Positions 1 to 6,120 of a stretch of DNA of 14,093 nt are shown one piece after another. Positions within the stretch are counted from its first letter, which is position 1, and every line of letters starts with the position of its first letter. The DNA is from CAYMUR01 sp964393615 (GTDB taxonomy: Bacteria > Planctomycetota > Planctomycetia > Pirellulales > Pirellulaceae). The stretch is taken from NCBI GenBank assembly GCA_964393615.1, contig CAYMUR010000110.1, positions 1 to 14,093 of the forward strand, written 5' to 3'. The translations under genes were made by a program, and so were the position numbers. The notes beneath the pieces were generated by a model, which was given only the letters and a program-made list of their open reading frames with translations, was not told the DNA's origin and did not search any database.

Positions 1-324
1 ACCAACGTCACGCTGGGCGCTTTTCAAGCGGCAGCGGGCGACGCGGACGGCGACATGGACGTGGATATCACGGACTTTAACTCGCTGGCCAACGGCTTTG
101 ACCCGTCCGGTGACAATGCGGCCTCCAACAACTGGATGACCGCCGATTTTGACGCCGATGGCGACGTCGATATCACCGACTTCAATGGCCTGGCCAACAA
201 TTTTGCCCCCGGCGGTTACGCTGGCGAAGGTCCCGGCCAGGTGCCCGAACCAAACACCCTGTGGTTACTGGCCATTGGCATGCTGACAGGTGCCAGTTGG
301 TTACGCAAGCGTCGACAATCCTAA
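1..324 (+). CDS. C-terminal part of a dockerin-repeat PEP-CTERM exported protein (5' end outside window)
   Basis: The frame is open from the first base to a TAA at 322-324, so only the last 107 residues are seen. Residues 13-68 hold two copies of an acidic calcium-loop-like motif (D-A-D-G-D...D-I-T-D-F-N followed by L-A-N), as in dockerin type I repeats. The protein ends in a canonical PEP-CTERM sorting signal: VPEP at 81-84, a hydrophobic stretch at about 87-100, then a basic tail (RKRR). Members of this class are exported, anchored through the C-terminal helix and processed by an exosortase. The repeats are expected to bind calcium and to mediate protein-protein or cell-surface attachment. 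The function of the missing N-terminal part cannot be told. The gene converges on the minus-strand gene that ends at 442. Confidence 0.88.
   Translation, partial: TNVTLGAFQAAAGDADGDMDVDITDFNSLANGFDPSGDNAASNNWMTADFDADGDVDITDFNGLANNFAPGGYAGEGPGQVPEPNTLWLLAIGMLTGASWLRKRRQS
37..204 (+). repeat. Two tandem dockerin-like calcium-loop repeats within the coding sequence
   Basis: Two related copies are visible in the protein (about nt 37-105 and 151-204). Both read DADGD...DITDFN.LAN.F. The first copy has three extra residues (MDV) between the acidic loop and DITDFN. The nucleotide sequences also resemble each other (gatatcac-gactt-aa then ctggccaac), which fits duplication inside the gene. Confidence 0.65.
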
Positions 325-398
325 AACCAGCCCTTGGCCATCGACCACTCGCATGGAAAACACCCATTGCAACTGGTCGTGATCAATCGAGTGGGTTT

Positions 399-420
399 CA
401 GGGCAGGCGTATGGGCCCTG
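399..420. terminator. Possible weak hairpin between convergent genes
   Basis: CAGGGC at 399-404 pairs with GCCCTG at 415-420 around a 10-base loop. It lies between the stop of the PEP-CTERM gene (324) and the stop of the minus-strand gene (442), where a bidirectional terminator would be useful. The stem is only 6 bp and no T-run follows on either strand, so this is a weak call. Confidence 0.22.
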
Positions 421-441
421 GACTCTCATTCGGATGCTGCG

Positions 442-2169
442 CTAGGTGCCACTTGGCTCGGCCGGACCTAAATCGGGATCTTGGCCGCGGTGGAAATTCT
501 TTCCTTTGAGATATTTGGTTTCGAGTTCCACGTCCCGGACGATCATTTTCTGACGCAAACCGGGGTCGCGTTCCACAAGCCTCACTTCCAGTATGTTTTC
601 CCCCTTCTGGGGCCAGTGTTCCCGGTCCAACCGAAAAATGAACCAGTAGCCGGATCCGGTCCGGTAACGGGGGGCACTCATGCGGTACATTTCGTTGACC
701 TTGCGCAGGGCTGAATCCGGTAACACTTTGCCGTTTAATCGAAATATCAAACGATCGTTTTCTGTCATGTTCATCACGCGAAATCGCAACAACACCTGGT
801 GTACACGACCTGCCACATCCCAATCTGCCAGGTCATCCGTAATCGTCAACGTTAATTCCAGGGATTCGTTCTTCCGTAGTTCGGCAGGAAGCTGTCTCGT
901 CAATCCCGGTTGATAACCACGGTTTGTCACTGTCGGAACATGATAAAACTTGTCCTTGGAATCCATAATATCTGGGTGCGGAATCTCACGCATCTTTTCA
1001 TAAAACGAAGCCTCGAATGGCCAATTCCCATGCCACTGCGAAAGGTACATTCCATCCACGCCCTGTGCCCAATAGTTACAAGCGGCGGCGCGAATCATTT
1101 CGATCGGCGCTTCAGCAAGTCGGTCCGAGTTCAGCTGACTACTAATCGTGGCATGGATTCGACAATGCGAACCACGTGCAGCTGCGACCAGGGTACGAAT
1201 GTCCCTTAGCAACCATTCTTCGTAGACAAGCATCTCGCTGTTGGGGTCCATCAACTTGGGTCGGGCAGGATTTTGCGGAACCAGTACATCCACAATGCCT
1301 CGCCGAATCCATTCTTGCGGGTCCAGGCCACGGGCGAGACAAGTCTCAATGCTTGCAGGAATGCGGATTACCAGTTCGCGGCTCACACCGCTACGTTTGA
1401 CCGCTTGATGAATTTTTGTGATCCATGCTGTCATGATCTCACGTCCAGCCTCCACGTCGGCAGGATGAAAGTAATAGGGCCAAAAGTTCATATGCAGTTC
1501 GATGCCGTCCACGGGATACCTGGCCAGCACTTCTTCGATAATCGCAAACCGTTCCTCGCGGATCCGTTGATGCTTGAAATCAGCACAGTGGTAACCAGGA
1601 AAATCAGCATCTAAATCTCCGCCGGCTCCAATGTCCAACTGCTTGTTATCCATTCGAAACGTCGAACTACGGATATCATAGCCGCGCCCACCACGCTTGC
1701 CGCTTTCTAGTTGCAGGAGAAGTGTTGGATAAAAAAGCATGCCTTTTTCGTGCGCCCGGTCACAGACAATGCGCAAAGGATCATGGCCTTGGGTGATCAA
1801 CCCTTTGACGTTCTGGTAGGTACGTCTGAAAATCAGGTGAGTCCACTCGTCCACATGGTCACCCCACAATTCACCGACCTGCGTATCGTGTAACATCGTT
1901 CGTCCGTCTCCAAGACAGAACATCAAGGCCTCGACAGGTGTACCAGCAAGCTCATCGACGACCGACTCGAATTCCTCTTTCTGCATCGGTGGTTCGTACA
2001 TATAGGCCAGCGAATGTCGGCCGTCGTGATAATACATAATACGAGGGCGCACAGGCTCCGCCTGGGTGGCGGCCAGAACCTGGTAAGCAGCCAATAGGCT
2101 CACCGTCGCTACCAGAATCAAAGCCATCCACGGGGTCTTGAGACCTGTTGATTTTGTGGGAGATGCCAT
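442..2169 (-). CDS. Secreted family-10-like glycosylhydrolase (GHL10/DUF187-like TIM barrel)
   Basis: A 575-residue protein with an N-terminal signal or anchor segment (basic start, then hydrophobic ALILVATVSLLAAYQVLA, ending about residue 35). Residues from about 42 to 385 look like a TIM barrel of the family-10-like glycosylhydrolase kind found in planctomycetes. Strand-end motifs visible are MYYHDGRHS near the start, VDGIELHMNFW around 220-230 with acidic E224, VDVLVPQN near 295, and GVDGMYLSQWHG near 370-380. The remainder (about 405-550) is beta-rich and probably an accessory sandwich domain. A role in extracellular or periplasmic glycan cleavage is inferred from the fold; the catalytic pair cannot be fixed by eye. 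The chosen ATG (2169) has AAAGGA upstream and places the signal peptide at the N terminus. A longer frame starts at ATG 2241, where it overlaps the TAA of the upstream gene by one base, so translational coupling from 2241 remains possible. Confidence 0.8.
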   Translation of the reverse strand: MASPTKSTGLKTPWMALILVATVSLLAAYQVLAATQAEPVRPRIMYYHDGRHSLAYMYEPPMQKEEFESVVDELAGTPVEALMFCLGDGRTMLHDTQVGELWGDHVDEWTHLIFRRTYQNVKGLITQGHDPLRIVCDRAHEKGMLFYPTLLLQLESGKRGGRGYDIRSSTFRMDNKQLDIGAGGDLDADFPGYHCADFKHQRIREERFAIIEEVLARYPVDGIELHMNFWPYYFHPADVEAGREIMTAWITKIHQAVKRSGVSRELVIRIPASIETCLARGLDPQEWIRRGIVDVLVPQNPARPKLMDPNSEMLVYEEWLLRDIRTLVAAARGSHCRIHATISSQLNSDRLAEAPIEMIRAAACNYWAQGVDGMYLSQWHGNWPFEASFYEKMREIPHPDIMDSKDKFYHVPTVTNRGYQPGLTRQLPAELRKNESLELTLTITDDLADWDVAGRVHQVLLRFRVMNMTENDRLIFRLNGKVLPDSALRKVNEMYRMSAPRYRTGSGYWFIFRLDREHWPQKGENILEVRLVERDPGLRQKMIVRDVELETKYLKGKNFHRGQDPDLGPAEPSGT

Positions 2170-2180
2170 CACTCTATTTT

Positions 2181-2186
2181 TCCTTT
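2181..2186 (-). promoter_or_regulatory. Ribosome binding site supporting the 2169 start
   Basis: On the minus strand AAAGGA lies 11 bases before the ATG at 2169. The alternative ATG at 2241 has no purine-rich site in front of it and would add 24 residues before the signal peptide. The spacing is somewhat long, so this supports the internal start without proving it. Confidence 0.45.
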
Positions 2187-2240
2187 CGTTTCTAATCTTT
2201 GATCGCAGCCACCCTAAACACTCTTCGACCAGGTGATCCA

Positions 2241-3095
2241 TTACATCTCAGTGGACTGACCGTTGTCGAAAGTAGTCGCGTTTTCATTCGCTCCAAATCC
2301 AGAACGAGTACCAGCCGCAAAAATCTCAAACAGTTGATTCACACCGTCGGTCAAGGCAGCAGGACCGGGCTGAAGAATAATAGACGAATCCAATTCATAG
2401 ACCTGTTTTTTTTGTATGGCTGGAATCTGGCTCCAGCCAGGTCGCGCCAACACATGCCCCATTTCAAATTTTTTCCCACACCACGAAGCAATCATAATAT
2501 CGGGCCTCTGGTGAATCACTTCGTCCGGATTGGAAATGATGCGGTTTTTGGCTAGTGGTTCCAGCGCATGGCCGCCAAAACAGTCTTCGCCACCTGCAAT
2601 GTCAATCAGTTCAGACACCCAACCGATGCCACTGATCAATGGATCGTACCATTCTTCAAAATAAACGCGGGGACGAAACGGCAATTGATTCGCTTTACGC
2701 CGAACCTGATCCAATCCTCGCTCTAATTGCAAAACCAATGCTTCACTCTGTCCCTCACAACCCACCAAACTACCAAGGGTGTTTATCATCCGATAAATAC
2801 CAGCAATCGTACGCTGGTTGAATACATGAACCTCGATTCCATGTTTGATCAGGTCGCTGGCAATCTCAGCCTGCAAATCGGAAAATCCTAGAACAAGATC
2901 AGGCTGCAAACGGAGAATGGCATTCGTGTCAGCCTTGATAAAGCTGGAAATTAGTGGCTTCTCTTGCCTGGCCTGAGGAGGACGTACCGTGTAGGAGGAA
3001 ATACCGACGATCCGTTTGCCTTCACCAAGACAATACAGCGTTTCTGTCGTCTCTTCTGTCAAACAAACAATACGTTCGGCAAGCTGGCGGGGCAT
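2241..3095 (-). CDS. Cobalamin-binding (BtuF-type) periplasmic-binding-fold protein
   Basis: From Met 3095 the protein has 284 residues and begins almost at once with the family signature RIVCLTEETTETLYCLGEG, followed by RIVGISSYTVRPP, then DTNAILRLQPDLVLGFSDLQ, RVYFEEWYDPLISG and IILQPGPAALTDG. These match the class of ABC-transporter substrate-binding-like proteins annotated as cobalamin-binding (BtuF/FecB fold), with two alpha/beta lobes joined by a helix. No signal peptide or lipobox is evident from any start, so it may act in the cytoplasm, unlike classical BtuF. No BtuC or BtuD partner is in the window. The frame is open up to Met 3263, with other Met codons at 3188 and 3146. None has a strong ribosome site, and I chose 3095 because homology begins there. 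The stop overlaps the possible ATG 2241 of the next gene by one base, suggesting co-transcription. Confidence 0.8.
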   Translation of the reverse strand: MPRQLAERIVCLTEETTETLYCLGEGKRIVGISSYTVRPPQARQEKPLISSFIKADTNAILRLQPDLVLGFSDLQAEIASDLIKHGIEVHVFNQRTIAGIYRMINTLGSLVGCEGQSEALVLQLERGLDQVRRKANQLPFRPRVYFEEWYDPLISGIGWVSELIDIAGGEDCFGGHALEPLAKNRIISNPDEVIHQRPDIMIASWCGKKFEMGHVLARPGWSQIPAIQKKQVYELDSSIILQPGPAALTDGVNQLFEIFAAGTRSGFGANENATTFDNGQSTEM

Positions 3096-3263
3096 TAGTT
3101 TTTTCCAGGGAGCTGCTGGCAACCAGGTCGATTCAGGAGAGACCATCCAAGCCTGAATCGTGTGCCGGTCGCTTCTCCCACCTTTCATTTTTTCTCGGCG
3201 GCATTTTTCTGGTAGGACTGCTGCCGCAACATAACATACATTCACCGACACAAAACGGGGCAC

Positions 3264-3805
3264 TCGCGAGGCGTTTTGCCCACTAGTTTCTACACCTTAT
3301 CCTACGCATTTCCCAGGCATATTGTCATTGTCAGAGCACATCACCCAACTATTGGCTCGTGTCGTTTTCCAATCGCTCCACAACCATCTGCTCCGATGCC
3401 AGCCGCGGCCCTACCGCCAACCCCGTGTCTCTGACCAAGATGCATTACTGCAGAACTGGTTGTAATGCGACCACGAGTCCGTCAAAACAGGCTCGGCAGA
3501 CCCGGTGCGCCGCCGTGCAACGGACGTCGATGCGGGTGGAGAACCAGAGCACCCAAACAACCAGTAATTTTCCGAATTCATCGTGACCGTATTTTCAATC
3601 GGAAAGTCAACCGTTAAGATCTTAGTTGTTCTTCGTTTCTTTTTTCATGGTGAGGTAGAGGCTCCGTTCATCCAAATTCAACAGTACGAAGTTTCTACCC
3701 CTGAGACCGGTCCCAGGTGACAGGTCATGGTCCATGGCTATTACCGATACAGGCGCAGGTCCCCCTTTTTACAAACAGTAGCCACACCTCCACCAAAGGA
3801 TTCTG
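3264..3805. other. Intergenic stretch without a convincing gene
   Basis: This lies between the divergent cobalamin-binding gene and PfkB kinase gene and should hold both promoters. I looked for a cobalamin riboswitch upstream of the BtuF-type gene on the minus strand and found no B12-box-like GCCACTG or the usual flanking core. A 75-codon plus-strand frame (3359-3586) is rich in Ser, Thr, Gln, Asn and Arg and reads like non-coding sequence. On the minus strand about 48 codons (roughly 3451-3594) are open, with a short hydrophobic start and a Cys/His-containing segment but no clear start or ribosome site. It could be a decayed gene end. Confidence 0.5.
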
Positions 3806-4807
3806 ATGAAATACAACGTTTATGGAATCGGTAACGCCCTGGTTGATGTCCAGGCACAAGTCACTGACGAACTTGTAAAGCATACAGGGTTCGCCAAGGG
3901 TGTTATGACGCTGGTGGAGGATCAGCAACAGCGGAGTGTCTTGCAAAGCATTGAGGGTTTGCCCCTTCATCGCTGTGCTGGAGGCTCAGCAGCCAATACG
4001 GTCGTGGCCGTGGCAGATTTTGGGGGACAAGCCGCCTTCTGTGGTAAGGTCGGCCCGGATGAAATGGGGAGTTTTTTCCTGTCCGACCTGCAACAACTCG
4101 GACTCAACATGGAGGTCTCCCCTGCAGTCCAAGGATCGACGGGAACGTGCGCCGTGTTGATTACACCTGATGCCCAGCGCACGATGCTTACCAATCTCGG
4201 TGTGGCAACGGCACTAACGCCGGAAGACATCAACGAAGACATCATCCGTCAGTCACAGTATGTTTACATCGAAGGTTATTTATTGACCGGTGATTCCACC
4301 AAGGCGGCTGCCTATCACGCCATCGAACTGGCAGAGCGACACAACGTCAAAATTGCCTTCACGGCTTCGGATCCCTTTCTTGTCAACCTTCTACGTGACG
4401 AAATATGGCAACTCGTCAAAGGGCCGGTCGATCTATTTTTCTGCAACCAAGAGGAAGCACAAAGCTTGACTGGCAAACAGAACGCCACCGAATGTGCCCA
4501 CGAAATCCACAAGCACGTCGAAAATGCAGTAATCACTTTGGGTCCAAAGGGCTCCCTCCTGATGCATGCCGGAGAAGCAATCACGATCGCCGCAGTGGAA
4601 GTCAATGCCATCGACACAACAGGAGCAGGAGACATGTTCGCCGGTGGATTGTTGTACGGTATCACCAACGAGATGACCTGGGAACAAGCAGGTCAGCTGG
4701 CATCACACTCGGCGGCACGCGTTGTTGCGCAACTGGGTGCCCGACTGCAGCAAAAATTCACAACCAGCGAACTACAGGAACTGCAAATCGGAACCCCCCT
4801 CGGGTAA
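3806..4807 (+). CDS. PfkB-family sugar/nucleoside kinase, adenosine-kinase-like
   Basis: A 333-residue protein, the normal length for PfkB/ribokinase enzymes, which transfer the ATP gamma-phosphate to a hydroxyl of a sugar or nucleoside in the cytoplasm. Visible signatures are GIGNALVDV at 7-15, the glycine-rich substrate-binding AGGSAANTV at 58-66, and GKVGPDEMG at 80-88. Further on are the Mg-associated NQEE at 214-217, ITLGPKGS at 243-250, and the ATP-site DTTGAGDMFAGG at 270-281 with catalytic Asp 276. The pattern (GNALVD, long lid segment, EGYLLTG at 156-162) is that of the bacterial group annotated as adenosine kinase, but the substrate cannot be fixed from sequence. AAAGGA at 3795-3800, five bases before the ATG, supports the start. 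The next gene lies 258 bp downstream. Confidence 0.9.
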   Translation: MKYNVYGIGNALVDVQAQVTDELVKHTGFAKGVMTLVEDQQQRSVLQSIEGLPLHRCAGGSAANTVVAVADFGGQAAFCGKVGPDEMGSFFLSDLQQLGLNMEVSPAVQGSTGTCAVLITPDAQRTMLTNLGVATALTPEDINEDIIRQSQYVYIEGYLLTGDSTKAAAYHAIELAERHNVKIAFTASDPFLVNLLRDEIWQLVKGPVDLFFCNQEEAQSLTGKQNATECAHEIHKHVENAVITLGPKGSLLMHAGEAITIAAVEVNAIDTTGAGDMFAGGLLYGITNEMTWEQAGQLASHSAARVVAQLGARLQQKFTTSELQELQIGTPLG

Positions 4808-4890
4808 ACTTCAGGGTGGTGCTGACACCGACAACTCCAGCATGGTGCTCGCCGGGACTTCGAATTGGTACACCAAACGGGCATGCAAAA

Positions 4891-4923
4891 AGAGACAAAA
4901 AGAGTTAAAAAGAGATTGTCTCT
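4891..4923. terminator. Inverted repeat downstream of the kinase gene
   Basis: AGAGACAA (4891-4898) and TTGTCTCT (4916-4923) form a perfect 8-bp stem around a 17-base, purine-rich loop. It is 84 bases past the kinase stop and could end that transcript or act as an RNA-processing stem. No T-run follows, so an intrinsic terminator is doubtful. Confidence 0.25.
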
Positions 4924-5065
4924 CCCTCGATGTTAACACAACACTCGACGGGGAGCGTGAAATAACAAATCGAACCGAAGACCTGTTCCAGACCGTGTAC
5001 AGAATCCACTTTGGAGATTGATAAGCCAGATTTGCCAACATCCTTAACATTGGGAGTAACATGGA

Positions 5066-5824
5066 ATGAAAGTGATTCAGTGGATCGCAGTCACAGTACT
5101 CATGGTGGTTACAATGGAAAACAACAACGCACCGGCAGAAGAATATTTAACAGGAATTGAATGGCAGGAACCAGCCATCGTCGAGCCTGGCACGGCAGGT
5201 GGCCCTCCCTCGGATGCCGTCGTGTTGTTCGATGGTCAAGATCTCTCGCGGTGGGACAATGCCGACAACTGGAATATCGAGAATGGTACGATGGTCTGTG
5301 GGCGCGGTGACANNNNNNNNNNTACCCCTCCCACAGGCGAAGGCCAGGGAAGAGGTAACAGTGGGATATTCTTAATGGATACCTATGAAATTCAGGTACT
5401 GGATTCCTTCGACAACCAAACGTATTTCGACGGACAGGCGGGTGCCATTTACAAACAAACGCCTCCCCAGGTAAACGCGATGCGTCCACCCGGCGAATGG
5501 AATGTTTACGATATTTTTTGGACGGCTCCTCGTTTTAACGAAGATGGTTCCTTAAAATCTCCCGCCTACATGACCGCCATCCATAACGGTGTATTAATTT
5601 TGAATCATTTTGAATTGCAGGGTGACACACCCTATCATCGTCCCGCTCAATATTCCCTGCACGCCGATCGCCTGCCGATACGCTTACAGGACCATGGCAA
5701 TCCAACCCGTTTTCGTAACATTTGGGTTCGAGAAATCAAACCAGCCCAAGGTAAACAGGTACGAGAACCATTTTTACGAAACAGCCAGGGAGAAGAACGG
5801 CCCTGGACTGAAGATCCATCCTGA
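5066..5824 (+). CDS. Secreted DUF1080 (3-keto-disaccharide hydrolase-type) protein, interrupted by an assembly gap
   Basis: The frame encodes 252 residues, four of them unknown (83-86) because of the N run. Residues 1-24 form a signal peptide (hydrophobic core IAVTVLMVV, cleavage likely after APA). The DUF1080 domain starts at VVLFDGQDLSRW (52-63) and continues with NSGIFLMDTYEIQVLDS (98-114), GQAGAIYKQTPP (123-134), PPGEWNVYDI (141-150), HNGVLI (173-178) and RLQDHGNPTRFRNIWVR (206-222). This is a jelly-roll fold related to concanavalin-like lectins. Characterised members act on 3-keto-glycosides, so a role in oxidative glycan breakdown outside the cytoplasm is likely. The segment normally between the GD of GRGD and TPPTGEGQGRG is missing under the Ns, so the true protein is probably about 15-20 residues longer. 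GGGAG at 5052-5056, nine bases upstream, supports the start. An ATG at 5061 reads only ATG-GAA-TGA. Confidence 0.88.
   Translation: MKVIQWIAVTVLMVVTMENNNAPAEEYLTGIEWQEPAIVEPGTAGGPPSDAVVLFDGQDLSRWDNADNWNIENGTMVCGRGDXXXXTPPTGEGQGRGNSGIFLMDTYEIQVLDSFDNQTYFDGQAGAIYKQTPPQVNAMRPPGEWNVYDIFWTAPRFNEDGSLKSPAYMTAIHNGVLILNHFELQGDTPYHRPAQYSLHADRLPIRLQDHGNPTRFRNIWVREIKPAQGKQVREPFLRNSQGEERPWTEDPS
5313..5322. other. Assembly gap of ten Ns inside the DUF1080 gene
   Basis: Ten consecutive N bases interrupt the coding sequence. The frame is the same on both sides only because ten was used as the gap size. If the gene is intact, the true length must be 1 modulo 3. Comparison with the family's usual pattern suggests more sequence is missing than ten bases. 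Confidence 0.97.
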
Positions 5825-6120
5825 ATCGCAGGACACCGTCCCAGGAAAAGTCGCTGCAGAGAGTATCGCAAAACGCCTCCTCTACAAGAAGGAACGATGG
5901 AAACGATGGAACACCAAACAGGGAAATCGTGCCCCTGCCAACACCCCCTACGGTCTGAGAGCCAGCTGCTAGACAAGTCAACCATTTCTCACCAATAAAA
6001 ACAGATACCAAGCCACTGACCAGGGTGGTGCTGGTAGAATCCATCTCCTAGTGCCAGCCCAACAGACAAATCCACCTTGTCATTCGTTTTACGGACTGTG
6101 ATTCACGCAGAAAGGTTACC
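5825..6120 (+). other. Non-coding spacer before the large secreted protein
   Basis: I see no gene here. The frame that overlaps the end of the DUF1080 gene and runs to 5972 has a basic, low-information sequence and looks like a shadow. The end of the spacer holds the ribosome site AGAAAGG (6109-6115), five bases before ATG 6121. I find no clear promoter or terminator. Confidence 0.4.

Noticed and set aside
398..823. 141-codon minus-strand frame
   Set aside because: It lies inside the family-10-like gene in another frame, is Arg/Pro/Ser/Gly-rich and matches no family pattern; a shadow.
3096..3400. Cobalamin riboswitch upstream of the BtuF-type gene
   Set aside because: Its presence would be expected, but I could not find the B12 box or the conserved core on the minus strand.
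4811..6036. 13-base repeat CAGGGTGGTGCTG present near 4812 and near 6022, both in spacers
   Set aside because: Flanks do not match, and one or two shared 13-mers are expected by chance in 14 kb.
5736..6044. Frames on both strands spanning the end of the DUF1080 gene and the following spacer (e.g. 102 codons minus strand)
   Set aside because: Low-complexity, no ribosome sites, no recognisable motifs; overlap a well-supported gene.
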